Shown: positions 27,330 through 35,722, counted from the first letter of the stretch. The stretch is DNA of 64,000 bases from JBBDXI01 sp040902425 (GCA_040902425.1 JBBDXI010000091.1:1-64000), one strand, 5' to 3'. Numbers and translations: made by a program. Notes: a model not told the origin generated them from the sequence alone.

Positions 27330-29575
27330 GTCGTGGCCGCCGCCTTGGTGACGAGGAGGACGATGACGATGAGCAGCCCGATCCCCCCCGCCATGCCGAC
27401 GGCGTAGCCGTGAAGTTGGCCGGACTGGGCGGGCCTGAGGATGCGGCCGGTAGCGCGGGGGAGCCAGCCGGCGAGGCCGACCAGGCCATCCACGACCAGG
27501 GCGTCGAAGTAGTAGAAGAGGTGGGAGAGGGCCCAGAGGGGCTTCACGAAGAGCAGGTCGTAGAGCTCATCGACGTACCACTTGTTGCGGGCCCACCCGG
27601 CGATCGGGCCCAGGGCCGGCACGAGCGCGTCGGCGCGGGAGCGGGCGGCGCTGGTGCGGCCGGCGTAGTGCAGCCACCAGGCGAGGGCGATGCCGATGAG
27701 GCCGATGACGGTCGAGACCGCGAGCATCCACTGGTGCGGGTCGGACCAGAAGCCGTGGGCGTCGTGAGCGTGCGTCTCGACCGCCGCGGTCGAGCTCTCG
27801 ACCATGCCGCCCACCCAGCCGTGCGTGTCCGCCGGGAAGAGGACCAGCGGGATGGCCGCGAACGTGCCGAGGGCGAGGATGACCAGCACGGTGTTGATCG
27901 CCCAGCCCGGCGGGTGGGGGTGGAACCCGTGCTCGCCCGGGTGCTCCGCGGCGGCGGCCTTGGCCGCGAGTTCGGACTCGATGGCCCGTTCTTCCTTCTC
28001 CTCGTGCGGGAGATCGTGATGGGCATCGTGGGCGTGGGCGTCGTGCCCGTGCAGCTCATCGCCCGGCTCGTAGTGGACCGGACCGACGAAGACGCGGAAG
28101 AAGACGCGGAAGGTGTAGTAGGCGGTGAGGCCGGCGGTGAGCACCAGCAGGATGCCGAGGGCCTGGAAGCCGGGGCCGTGGGCGACGAACGCCTCGGCCA
28201 TGATCGTGTCCTTGGACCAGAACCCGCTGGTGACGATCGGGAAACCCGAGAGGTTCAGGCAGCCGATCAGCATCGTGAACCCGACGATGCGCCAGCCCGG
28301 AATCCTGGCCACGCCCGAGAGCTTGCGGAGGTCGAGCTGCCCGGCGAAGCCGTGCATCACCGCCCCGCAGGCGAGGAAGAGCAGGGCCTTGAAGAAGGCG
28401 TGGGTGAAGACGTGCGAGGCCGCGCCGACGCTCGTGAGGAAGCCCAGCCCCGCGAACATGAAGCCGAGCTGGCTCACGGTCGAGTAGGCCATGATCCGCT
28501 TGATGTCGAACTGGGCCATGCCGATCGTGGCCGCGAGCAGCGCGGTGAACCCGCCGATCCAGGCGACGGTGGGCAGGGCGTAGGGGGACAACTCGAAGAC
28601 CCAGAGCGTCCGGGCGATGAGGAAGACGCCGGCGGTCACCATCGTGGCGGCGTGGATGAGGGCCGAGACGGGCGTCGGCCCCTCCATGGCGTCCGGCAAC
28701 CAGACGTACAGCGGGAACTGGGCCGACTTGCCGAACGCCCCGAGCATGAGGAGGAAGGGGATGAGCTGGACATCGGCGGGGATCTTGTCGTGGAAGCCGT
28801 CGCGGGCCCAGCCGAGGTAGAGCTGGAACGTCTCGTGCGAGAACAGCGCGGCGTACTCGACCGTGCCGAACTTGACGAAGATCAGCCAGATGGCCAGGGC
28901 CAGGCCCAGGTCGCCGATGCGGTTGACGATGAACGCCTTCTTGGCCGCGGCCACGGCGCTGGGCTTCTTGTAGAAGTACCCGATAAGCAGGTAGGAGCAG
29001 AGGCCGACGCCCTCCCAGCCGAGGTAGAGGAGGACGAGGTTGTCGGCCATGACGAGGCAGGCCATGGAGAAGACGAACAGGTTGAACCCGGCGAAGAAGC
29101 GGCAGTAGCCGACGCCGAGGTCCCCGGCCATGTACTCGCTGGCGTAGAGGGCGATGAGCGTGGCCAGGCCGGTGACGAAGAGCATCCACAGGACGGTGAG
29201 ACCATCCATGTAGAAGCCGAAGTTGGCGGTGAAGTGCTGGCCGGGCTGGGTGCCCCAGGAGAGGTCGAACCACTGGTAGATGACGGTGTGGAGGGCGGTA
29301 GAGGCGCCGTGGGGGAGGTCCGGGACGGTCGCGGCGGCGGCCTGGAGCTGGAAGTAGACCATGACCGCGACGACGAAGCTCGCGGCGAGGGAGCCCACGC
29401 TGATCCACGCGGGCAGCTTGCTCCTGACGCCGAAGGCGGCGCAGAGGCCGGTGAGGGCGGAGGCGAGCAGGGGCAGCAGCGGGACGAGCGCCGCCCACCA
29501 GGGGCCATCCGCGAGCGCGGGCGGCTCAACGACAGCGAGGGTCGAGACCAGGGCTTGTTCGAGTGCTCCGCTCAA
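27326..29575 (-). CDS. nuoL: NADH-quinone oxidoreductase subunit L
   Basis: A 749-residue polytopic subunit, the distal antiporter-like pump of complex I with the long lateral helix. Signature segments are LVLLYLGWEGVGLCSYLLIG, YVWLPDAMEGPTPVSALIHA, ATMVTAGVFLIAR and FDIKRIMAYSTVSQLGFM. It is longer than E. coli NuoL (613 residues), mainly from a hydrophilic insertion around residues 500-550 with a histidine-rich stretch (HGHDAHAHDAHHDLPHEEKE) and a second His-containing loop (VETHAHDAHGFW). The start is TTG 29575 with AAGG upstream. A 64-base gap separates it from nuoK. Confidence 0.95.
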   Translation of the reverse strand: MSGALEQALVSTLAVVEPPALADGPWWAALVPLLPLLASALTGLCAAFGVRSKLPAWISVGSLAASFVVAVMVYFQLQAAAATVPDLPHGASTALHTVIYQWFDLSWGTQPGQHFTANFGFYMDGLTVLWMLFVTGLATLIALYASEYMAGDLGVGYCRFFAGFNLFVFSMACLVMADNLVLLYLGWEGVGLCSYLLIGYFYKKPSAVAAAKKAFIVNRIGDLGLALAIWLIFVKFGTVEYAALFSHETFQLYLGWARDGFHDKIPADVQLIPFLLMLGAFGKSAQFPLYVWLPDAMEGPTPVSALIHAATMVTAGVFLIARTLWVFELSPYALPTVAWIGGFTALLAATIGMAQFDIKRIMAYSTVSQLGFMFAGLGFLTSVGAASHVFTHAFFKALLFLACGAVMHGFAGQLDLRKLSGVARIPGWRIVGFTMLIGCLNLSGFPIVTSGFWSKDTIMAEAFVAHGPGFQALGILLVLTAGLTAYYTFRVFFRVFVGPVHYEPGDELHGHDAHAHDAHHDLPHEEKEERAIESELAAKAAAAEHPGEHGFHPHPPGWAINTVLVILALGTFAAIPLVLFPADTHGWVGGMVESSTAAVETHAHDAHGFWSDPHQWMLAVSTVIGLIGIALAWWLHYAGRTSAARSRADALVPALGPIAGWARNKWYVDELYDLLFVKPLWALSHLFYYFDALVVDGLVGLAGWLPRATGRILRPAQSGQLHGYAVGMAGGIGLLIVIVLLVTKAAATT

Positions 29576-29639
29576 AATCTACCTTCGTCTCACGTCTCAC
29601 CAACCCCTCGCTCACGCTCGGGGCTCGTTGGTTGCCGAG

Positions 29640-29990
29640 TCATCCCTTCAACTGCTGCCACTCCTCCGCATCCAGCGTCTCGCGCCGCCGGAAGAGGAGA
29701 ACGACCAGAGCCAGGGCCATCGCCGCCTCGGCCGCGGCCACCGTCAGCACGAAGATCACGAACGTCTCGCCGGTGTGGTTGAGGTGGTAGCGCCCGAACG
29801 CGATCAACGCGATGCCCGCGGCCTGGAACATCAGCTCCGTGCAGAGGAACATGATGATCAGGTTCCGCCGCGTCGTGAACCCGATCAGCCCGATGGCGAA
29901 CATCGCCGCGGCGACAAACAGGTAGTGGGCCAGGGTCAGCCCGTGCATCGGCGCCGGGTAGTTGGCCTGGGCGAGCAGGGCGGCGGTCAT
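29640..29990 (-). CDS. nuoK: NADH-quinone oxidoreductase subunit K
   Basis: A 116-residue protein with three membrane helices, the NuoK/ND4L subunit of complex I. The conserved membrane glutamates are in FLCTELMFQAAGIALIAF and VAAAEAAMALALVVLLFR. The first 14-20 residues are an extension compared with usual NuoK (about 100 residues), and Met15 is a possible alternative start. The ATG overlaps the nuoJ stop by 4 bases (ATGA). Confidence 0.95.
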   Translation of the reverse strand: MTAALLAQANYPAPMHGLTLAHYLFVAAAMFAIGLIGFTTRRNLIIMFLCTELMFQAAGIALIAFGRYHLNHTGETFVIFVLTVAAAEAAMALALVVLLFRRRETLDAEEWQQLKG

Positions 29991-30865
29991 CGCGCCCCCT
30001 CGCTGCGCGTCACCTCGGAGGCGAGGCTGGCGGCGTGGCGGGCCTTGGCCTCCTCATCCAGCTGGACCTGCTTGCGGGCCAGCACGACCGCCCCCAGCAT
30101 CGCCATAAGAAGGATGACGCCGGCGATCTCGATCGCCCCCGGGTGGTCGGCCAGCAGGCGGTAGGCGACGGCCTCGATGTTCCGGACCTTCTGCTCGTCG
30201 AGGGCCGCGGCGAACTTCTTGCCGGGCATGGCCTCGATCTCGGGCCTGGTCTCGGCGGGGGCCATGACCTTCCCGGGGTACTGGGCGAGCAGCGACTGGT
30301 CGGCGCCCGCAGGGCCCGGGCCGGGCAGGTCATCGACGCCGCGGAACATCATCGAGGTGAGCACGGCGAGGAGCACGAAGCCGACGAAGACGCCGGCGAG
30401 GGGCTCGCGGGCCCGCGTGTCGTACTCGGCGAGGACCTCTGACTCCTCCTCCGCGGGCGACTGCGTCGCCAGCATGATCACGAAGAGGTAGGTGATGAGG
30501 ATCGCCCCGGCGTAGACGATGACCAGCGCGAAGGCGAGGAACTCGGCCGAAAGAATCACGAACAGCCCCGCCGAGGCGAAGATCGTCATGATGAAGTAGA
30601 GGGCCGCGTACACCGGCTTGTGGTGCGTGACCACCCGCAGGGCCGAGCCGAGCCCCACGGCGGCGAAGATGTAGAAGAAGAGGTTCGGCCGGTGCTCGCC
30701 GGCCTTCAGGCTCATCAGGAGCACGAGCAGCCCGCCCGCGGCCGCGGCGAGGATCATGCCGATCGGCTGGGGGTTGAGCCCCTTGCGGGGGAGGGCCACG
30801 AGCACGCCCGCCGCGCCGAGGGCCAGCAGCACGTAGAGCGCAACCTGGTTGACGACCTGGTCCAA
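29987..30865 (-). CDS. nuoJ: NADH-quinone oxidoreductase subunit J
   Basis: A subunit of about 292 residues with five membrane helices. The conserved NuoJ core is YAALYFIMTIFASAGLFVIL followed by AEFLAFALVIVYAGAILITY. It is longer than E. coli NuoJ (184 residues) because of an additional N-terminal helix pair and a hydrophilic segment of about 80 residues before the last helix (VILLMAMLGAVVLARK). The start is uncertain: TTG 30865 (LDQVVNQVALYVLL) is the most likely, as upstream codons are not protein-like; a TATCCT element lies about 25 bases upstream. It is the first gene of nuoJKLMN; nuoA-I are not in this window. Confidence 0.85.
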   Translation of the reverse strand: MDQVVNQVALYVLLALGAAGVLVALPRKGLNPQPIGMILAAAAGGLLVLLMSLKAGEHRPNLFFYIFAAVGLGSALRVVTHHKPVYAALYFIMTIFASAGLFVILSAEFLAFALVIVYAGAILITYLFVIMLATQSPAEEESEVLAEYDTRAREPLAGVFVGFVLLAVLTSMMFRGVDDLPGPGPAGADQSLLAQYPGKVMAPAETRPEIEAMPGKKFAAALDEQKVRNIEAVAYRLLADHPGAIEIAGVILLMAMLGAVVLARKQVQLDEEAKARHAASLASEVTRSEGAR

Positions 30866-30943
30866 TCGGGGCCCCGGGAAGAGGGCCAGCAGGATAGAGG
30901 GGCATGCGGGGAGCGGCAACCGGCACGGGGATGTGCCCGCTCG

Positions 30944-30949
30944 TACCAT
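30944..30949 (+). promoter_or_regulatory. -10 element TACCAT of pgsA (leaderless pattern)
   Basis: TACCAT is followed by 7 bases and the ATG at 30957, with no Shine-Dalgarno sequence between. The divergent nuoJ gene starts about 80 bases away on the other strand. Confidence 0.45.
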
Positions 30950-30956
30950 CGCCGCC

Positions 30957-31706
30957 ATGCCGGATGCTCCCCTACCCGCGTCACGGGCCGATGTTCCTCG
31001 CCCGGGCGCGCGCGCCGCGCCGGAGGTTCCGGGGATCGGCGTCTGGCGGCACCTGCCCAACACGATCACGCTCCTGCGGGTGGTCCTCGCGGGCGGGTTC
31101 TTCGCGGTGCTGACGCCGTGGCGCTTCGAGCGCTCCCCCCTGGCGCACGGGCACTCGCCGGACTGGCTGCTGCTGGCGGCGGTGGCGCTGTTCGCCCTGG
31201 CGGCCGCGACGGACGCCCTGGATGGGTACCTGGCCCGCCGCTGGCGGGTGATCACCACCTTCGGGCGGATCATGGACCCCTTCGCCGACAAGCTGCTGAT
31301 CATCGGCGGGTTCGTCTACCTGGCCGGGCCGGGGTTCGTCACCGCCCGCTACAGGGTGGACGACACGCTGGGGACGGCGTCGATCACGGCCGTGCAGTCG
31401 TGGATGGTCGCGGTGGTGCTGGCCCGGGAGCTTCTCGTCACGAGCATCCGGGCCGTGTTCGAGTCGCGGGGCGTCGAGTTCCCTTCCAACCTCAGCGGGA
31501 AGCTGAAGATGATCCTGCAGTCGCTCTGCATCCCGGCGGTGCTGCTGCTGCTGAATATCCCCAGCGTGTGGAGCGGGACGACCCCCGGCTGGGCGGGGTG
31601 GACGATCCGCGGGCTGGTCTGGACGACCGTGGCGGTCACGGCGTACTCGGGGGTGCCGTACGTCGTCCAGGCGTTCCGCGCGGCGCGGGCGGAGAAGCGG
31701 CCGTGA
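30957..31706 (+). CDS. pgsA: CDP-diacylglycerol-glycerol-3-phosphate 3-phosphatidyltransferase
   Basis: A 249-residue CDP-alcohol phosphatidyltransferase that makes phosphatidylglycerophosphate from CDP-diacylglycerol and glycerol-3-phosphate in the inner membrane. The family motif DG(x2)AR(x8)G(x3)D(x3)D is complete: DALDGYLARRWR with D86 and D89, then GRIMDPFADK with D107 and D111. About five membrane helices are seen. The N-terminal 25 residues are Pro/Ala-rich. ATG 30957 is supported by the -10 element 7 bases upstream. The stop overlaps the start of pgpA by 4 bases (GTGA), so the synthase and the next-step phosphatase are co-translated. Confidence 0.93.
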   Translation: MPDAPLPASRADVPRPGARAAPEVPGIGVWRHLPNTITLLRVVLAGGFFAVLTPWRFERSPLAHGHSPDWLLLAAVALFALAAATDALDGYLARRWRVITTFGRIMDPFADKLLIIGGFVYLAGPGFVTARYRVDDTLGTASITAVQSWMVAVVLARELLVTSIRAVFESRGVEFPSNLSGKLKMILQSLCIPAVLLLLNIPSVWSGTTPGWAGWTIRGLVWTTVAVTAYSGVPYVVQAFRAARAEKRP

Positions 31707-32245
31707 GTCCGGCGCCCCTGGTGCTCCCCCGGCGCGGCGGCCTGAGCCGCGCGGGCGCCCTGCTGGTCACCACCTTCGGCCTGGGGTACCTGCGGCCGGC
31801 ATCGGGGACCTGGGGCTCGCTCCCGAGCGTGGCGCTGGCGGCGGCGCTCATGGCGGCGGGGGCCGGGCCGGCAGGGTCCCCGTGGGTCTACAACCTGGCT
31901 CTCGCGGCGGTCGCCGTGTTCTTCACGCTCGCGTGCGCCGCCTACGGCGACGCGGCCGAGGCCCGGTACCTCCGCAAGGACCCCTCCAACGTCGTGGCCG
32001 ACGAGACCGCGGGGCAGGCGGTCGCGCTGCTGTTCATCCCCGCGCACGCCGCGGCCACGCCCGGGCGGGCGGCGGTGGCGCTGCTGGCGGCGTTCCTGCT
32101 GTTCCGGCTGCTGGACATCCTCAAGCCCTTTCCCGCCGGGCGTTTGCAGCGGGTGGCGGGGGGCTGGGGGATCGTGCTGGATGACCTGTTCGCGGGGGTG
32201 TACGCGCTGGCGGGCGTGCAACTGATCACGCGGCTGCTCATGTAG
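31703..32245 (+). CDS. pgpA: Phosphatidylglycerophosphatase A
   Basis: A 180-residue membrane phosphatase that converts phosphatidylglycerophosphate to phosphatidylglycerol, the step after PgsA. Typical PgpA motifs are GLGYLRPASGTWGSLPSVAL near the N-terminus, VVADETAGQAVAL in the middle (the VDE-x-G-Q core) and FRLLDILKPFPAGRLQR followed by GIVLDDLFAGVYA. Four hydrophobic helices are present. The start is GTG 31703 overlapping the pgsA stop. The pair forms a complete phosphatidylglycerol branch. Confidence 0.93.
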   Translation: MSPAPLVLPRRGGLSRAGALLVTTFGLGYLRPASGTWGSLPSVALAAALMAAGAGPAGSPWVYNLALAAVAVFFTLACAAYGDAAEARYLRKDPSNVVADETAGQAVALLFIPAHAAATPGRAAVALLAAFLLFRLLDILKPFPAGRLQRVAGGWGIVLDDLFAGVYALAGVQLITRLLM

Positions 32246-32319
32246 GCCGGCCGCTCATGTCGGCCCCGCCGACGGAACCGGGAGCGGGACCGGGCCTTCA
32301 ATGGCCCCAAGGAGTTGCC

Positions 32320-32592
32320 ATGCCCTGCCTTCTTGTGCTGCTCGCCTTTTTCTTCCCGCGCGTGGTGCTGGTCATCCTCTGGCTGTTCACGACCTACCTG
32401 CACACGGCCTACCAGGCGTGGATCTGGCCGGTGCTGGGGTTCTTCTTCCTGCCGTACACCACGCTGGCCTACGCGTGGGCGCACAACGCCGGGGGCGGGA
32501 GCCTCTCGGGCTTCCCGCTGATCGTCGTGATCATCGCCGTGCTGCTGGACCTGGGCGTCCTCGGCGGCGGCGCGGCCTCGCGGAAAGGCTGA
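32320..32592 (+). CDS. Small membrane protein (90 residues)
   Basis: The protein has three hydrophobic segments: CLLVLLAFFFPRVVLVILWL, WIWPVLGFFFLPYTTLAYAW and FPLIVVIIAVLLDLGVLGG. The motif FFFPRVVLVILWLFT near the N-terminus gives it a recognisable small-membrane-protein look. ATG 32320 has AAGGAG 5 bases upstream; an in-frame ATG at 32257 has no ribosome-binding site and would add non-hydrophobic residues. It lies 74 bases after pgpA on the same strand and may be co-transcribed. Function unknown. Confidence 0.7.
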   Translation: MPCLLVLLAFFFPRVVLVILWLFTTYLHTAYQAWIWPVLGFFFLPYTTLAYAWAHNAGGGSLSGFPLIVVIIAVLLDLGVLGGGAASRKG

Positions 32593-32611
32593 GGCAGCCG
32601 GCCGCTTACGA

Positions 32612-34069
32612 TCAGGGGCAGCCCGCGGCGAACCGCTGCAGGAAGCAGCCGAAGTCGCCGACGTTCAGCACGGGGGGCGTGGTGCTGCCGTCGCAGTTGG
32701 CGTACCACAGGCCCGCGGCGAACTTCTGGAGGTAGCAACCGAAGTCGCCCACGTTGAGCACGGGCGGGGCGGTGCTGCCGTCGCAGTTGGCGTAGCAGAC
32801 CGGCGCGGCCGTGTCGATGAGGATCGCGGCCGCCCCGTCCGTCGTGCCGTCGGTGAGGACGACTCGCGTCACCACATACCGACCATCCGGAGTGATCACC
32901 AGGACCGCCCCGAAATCGCCCAGAGCGAAGGACTTGATGGCCAGAACCCCCAGCGGCGTCTGGACCGCGTCGCCCTCCTGCGCCAGCATCCGGTCCTGGA
33001 GGAAGACCCCCGCGTTGGCCGCGGCCGGCCCGTTCCAGTCGGCGAACCAGAGGACCCGCCCGTCGGCGGTGAGCCGCGGCCCGCGGTTGACGCCGAAGCC
33101 GGTGAGGGAGTACTGGGCGAGGCCGGGGAGGGGCTGGCCCTTCTGGCGGTAGACGGCGCCGTTGCGGGCGATGATGGCGTTGGTGGCGATCTCCCCGCTG
33201 ATGCTCCCGGCGACGGCGGTGTCGCCACCATCGCCGAGGGCGACGGCCGCGCTCGTGAGGTTGAGCCATTGGCGCCCCGGAAGGGGCGAGGCGCCATTAG
33301 GGATGGCGAGCGCGGTGGTGGCGCCGGGCGTCCACATGAAGATCCCGGCGAAGTTTCCGCTGAGCGCCGTGAAGACCGCGTGGCCCGAGTTGTTGATGTC
33401 GCCCTGCCAGACGCCGTTGAGCACGTCCGTGACCTGGCCGAGGCCGGGGAGCGTGTCGCCGGGGCGAACGATCAACTGCTGGGCGGTCGAGCCCGTCTGC
33501 GGATCCAACGTGATCCGGGCCGCCGCGCGGACCAACTGGCCGCCACCCCATCTCAGGGCGCACGGCGCGAAGAACTGGGCCGACTCGTTCATGGCGGAGC
33601 GGAAGAACGAGTAGTAGAGCGTGCCCGCGGGGACGTTGGGGTCGGTGCAGGGCGCGCCGGCGCGGACCACGAGCTGGCCCTGCCGCACGATGGCGGAGTC
33701 CTGCCCGCTCTGGGCGTTCCGCAGGCCGATCCGCACGCCGAGTTCGCCGGCCGGGCCGAGGCTGCTCGTCCCGATGAACGAGATGGTCGTGCCCGTGCCG
33801 GGGGCGGGATCATCCTCGCGCATCGCCACCTGGCCGTCGCGGAGGATGAGCGTGTTGGCGTTGCCGTTGGGATGGTCGGTCGCGACCGCGACCGCCCATG
33901 AGCCGGCGCTGTTGACGGCGATGTCGGTGATCGAGGTGACGTTGCCGATCCCGGGGACGGGGTCTCCGACGACCACCAGCGGATGCAGAAGGACCTGCGC
34001 GTGCGAAGCGGCCGCGGCGCCGGCGACCGCAAGAAGTGTCACGGCGCGAACTGGCGGGCTGCGGCTCAT
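32612..34069 (-). CDS. Secreted protein with two tandem GC-type dockerin motifs
   Basis: A 485-residue exported protein. Residues 1-24 are a signal peptide (AVTLLAVAGAAAASHA). The middle 400 residues contain recurring segments such as LVVVGDPVPGIGNVTSI, IVRPGDTLPGLGQVTDV and YRQKGQPLPGLAQYSLTG, and look like a beta-propeller-like repeat of the type seen in planctomycete proteins. The C-terminus holds two 30-residue repeats, each YANCDGST(A/T)PPVLNVGDFGC followed by (Y/F)LQ(K/R)FAAG, which match the GC-type dockerin domain of Phycisphaerae. Usually one copy is present; here the unit is duplicated (32615-32704 and 32705-32794). The partner of this dockerin type is unknown. The start ATG 34069 has TAGACT 9 bases upstream. 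Confidence 0.82.
   Translation of the reverse strand: MSRSPPVRAVTLLAVAGAAAASHAQVLLHPLVVVGDPVPGIGNVTSITDIAVNSAGSWAVAVATDHPNGNANTLILRDGQVAMREDDPAPGTGTTISFIGTSSLGPAGELGVRIGLRNAQSGQDSAIVRQGQLVVRAGAPCTDPNVPAGTLYYSFFRSAMNESAQFFAPCALRWGGGQLVRAAARITLDPQTGSTAQQLIVRPGDTLPGLGQVTDVLNGVWQGDINNSGHAVFTALSGNFAGIFMWTPGATTALAIPNGASPLPGRQWLNLTSAAVALGDGGDTAVAGSISGEIATNAIIARNGAVYRQKGQPLPGLAQYSLTGFGVNRGPRLTADGRVLWFADWNGPAAANAGVFLQDRMLAQEGDAVQTPLGVLAIKSFALGDFGAVLVITPDGRYVVTRVVLTDGTTDGAAAILIDTAAPVCYANCDGSTAPPVLNVGDFGCYLQKFAAGLWYANCDGSTTPPVLNVGDFGCFLQRFAAGCP
32615..32794 (-). repeat. 90-bp tandem duplication encoding the dockerin motif
   Basis: Two adjacent 90-base units (32615-32704 and 32705-32794) encode 30-residue copies that differ at only about five residues. 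The duplication is in frame and at the extreme C-terminus of the secreted protein. Confidence 0.8.
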
Positions 34070-34078
34070 CGGCGGGGC

Positions 34079-34084
34079 AGTCTA
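34079..34084 (-). promoter_or_regulatory. -10 element TAGACT of the dockerin protein gene (leaderless pattern)
   Basis: On the minus strand TAGACT precedes the ATG at 34069 by 9 bases without a Shine-Dalgarno sequence. Confidence 0.45.
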
Positions 34085-34138
34085 ATCGAGGCCGGATCGC
34101 AGACAAGAGGCGGTGACGCGTCTGGCCGTTTGGGGCGT

Positions 34139-35626
34139 TCAGTACGCCCGTTCCAGCTTCGCCCCGGGATAGAACCGCAGCACCGCCTCCTGCCACGGGT
34201 CGCCCCGCTCCGCCATCGCCCGGGCGCAGTACTGGCACATCCCCACGCCGTGCCCGAAGCCCCGGCCGCGGATCACCACGCCGCTGGGCGTGACATCCAT
34301 CTCCAGGTCCCCCGAGCGGACGCGGGTCTCGCGGGTGATGGGCTTCACGCCCGCCACGCCGTAGTTGCAGGCCACCCGCAGGAGCTCCGCGGCGATGGGG
34401 AACGTCGCGCCCTTGTCGTCGGTCACCACGTAGCGCGTCGGACGCCCGACGGGGTTGGTCTGCACCGTCTCGACGCCCTCGATCAGGGCCATCTTGCCGA
34501 TCGGGTGGCCGTTGGTCCGACCCCACTCGCGCAGCTGCTTGCTCAGCTCCGCCCGGTCGCGGGTGAGGCTCCAGCGGTGGATCGGCGAATCCTTGCACGT
34601 CGTCTCGCGCGGGCTCGGCTGGATGGGCGCCGCCAGGTTGAACTCGAACCCCGGGCCCGTCGGCCAGACGCTCGCCGCGCCGGCGGTGCGCCCCCCGCAG
34701 GTGCTGGAGTAATACGACCGCAGCAGGCCGCCGTTCCACGTCAGGACAATCCCGCGCGTCTCGGCAACGGCCTTCGCGGCGTTGGGGATCTCCGGCCCGC
34801 CGTTGTACGCCTGGTCCAGCTCGCCGGCCTCCAGGTCCCACGCCTTGCCGTTCTGGATCGACCGAGCCCGCTCGTGCAGGGCGTAGGTGCGGGCGCAGAC
34901 GGCCTGCACGTGGAACGCGCCCAGCGGCCAGTGGCTGGGCATCTCGGCGATGATCACGCCGGTGAGGTAGGCCTCGATGGGGACCACCTCGATGAGGTCC
35001 ATCTTCGCGGCGGGCGCCGCGGGCGCGGCGCGGGCCGCGGGCCACTTCGGGCGCGACGGGGCTTGCAGCGCCAGGAGCGCCGCGGCGGGGTCGCTCGACG
35101 CCAGCGCCGGGCCGGGCGGCGCCTCCTCGGGCTCGGCATCCGCCAGAGGAGCGGTGCGCGGGATGATCCGCAGGCGCCCGGGGTAGGCGACGCCGTCCAC
35201 CTTGATCCTGGCGGCGGCCGCCGACCCCTTGGCGATGCTCTCGATCTCGACCCACGGGACGGAGGCGACGGCCCGCTCGGAGCCCGAGGCATCCACGATC
35301 CGGCACCCGCCGGCGGTGGCGGTGATGGTCACCGGCGCCTTCAGCGTCGCCGACTCCCCCACTCCTGCCCGGATGAGGAACTGCTCCGGCCCCGTCAGCT
35401 TGACGGACGCGACGGCGGCCTTGATGCGGATCCGGACATCCGGCTCGGTCGCGGGGATCGGCGGGGCCTCCGCGCGGACCGGCGCCCCCCCGCCCGGCGT
35501 GGACTGGCACGACCAGAGCCCCCAGCCCGCCCCCAGCGCGACGACGGCCGCGACCAGGGCCGCGTTCAGGCGCGGCTGGCGCGCGGCGAGCGTGAGGGCT
35601 TTGCGGAGGCTCATCCTGAGCGCCAT
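34139..35626 (-). CDS. SpoIID/LytB-domain protein (putative peptidoglycan lytic enzyme)
   Basis: A 495-residue membrane-anchored protein. A basic N-terminus and one helix (about 20-38, NAALVAAVVALGAGWGLWSC) are followed by a beta-rich region and Ala/Pro linker. From about residue 205 the SpoIID domain is clear: VVPIEAYLTGVIIAEMPSHW with the conserved glutamate, FHVQAVCARTYAL, YYSSTCGGRT and the C-terminal GRGFGHGVGMCQYCA. In sporulating Firmicutes SpoIID cleaves denuded glycan strands; in non-sporulating bacteria related proteins act in cell-wall remodelling. The ATG at 35626 is supported by AAGGAGAG upstream. It is divergent from a lipoprotein gene. Confidence 0.9.
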   Translation of the reverse strand: MALRMSLRKALTLAARQPRLNAALVAAVVALGAGWGLWSCQSTPGGGAPVRAEAPPIPATEPDVRIRIKAAVASVKLTGPEQFLIRAGVGESATLKAPVTITATAGGCRIVDASGSERAVASVPWVEIESIAKGSAAAARIKVDGVAYPGRLRIIPRTAPLADAEPEEAPPGPALASSDPAAALLALQAPSRPKWPAARAAPAAPAAKMDLIEVVPIEAYLTGVIIAEMPSHWPLGAFHVQAVCARTYALHERARSIQNGKAWDLEAGELDQAYNGGPEIPNAAKAVAETRGIVLTWNGGLLRSYYSSTCGGRTAGAASVWPTGPGFEFNLAAPIQPSPRETTCKDSPIHRWSLTRDRAELSKQLREWGRTNGHPIGKMALIEGVETVQTNPVGRPTRYVVTDDKGATFPIAAELLRVACNYGVAGVKPITRETRVRSGDLEMDVTPSGVVIRGRGFGHGVGMCQYCARAMAERGDPWQEAVLRFYPGAKLERAY

Positions 35627-35657
35627 CGACTCTCCTTGCGACACTCCCGGCGTCGGC

Positions 35658-35688
35658 TTGCCACGCCGGCGGGCCCGCCCGGTACGAT
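35658..35688 (+). promoter_or_regulatory. Possible promoter of the lipoprotein gene
   Basis: TTGCCA (35658-35663) and TACGAT (35683-35688) are spaced by 19 bases, a long spacer. The -10 lies 34 bases before the ATG at 35723. GGTACGATACC is itself palindromic, so it could also serve the divergent gene. Confidence 0.3.
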
Positions 35689-35722
35689 ACCGCGCCGGCT
35701 TCGCCGGCCGCTTGCCCCGCTC

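Noticed and set aside
27000..30000. Na+/H+ antiporter (Mrp) operon instead of complex I
   Set aside because: NuoJ, NuoK, NuoL, NuoM and NuoN are all present in the order of complex I and lack MrpE-G partners.
30620..31702. Upstream part of the long frame that ends as pgpA
   Set aside because: It is antisense to nuoJ and out of frame with pgsA; PgpA homology begins exactly at the GTG overlapping the pgsA stop.
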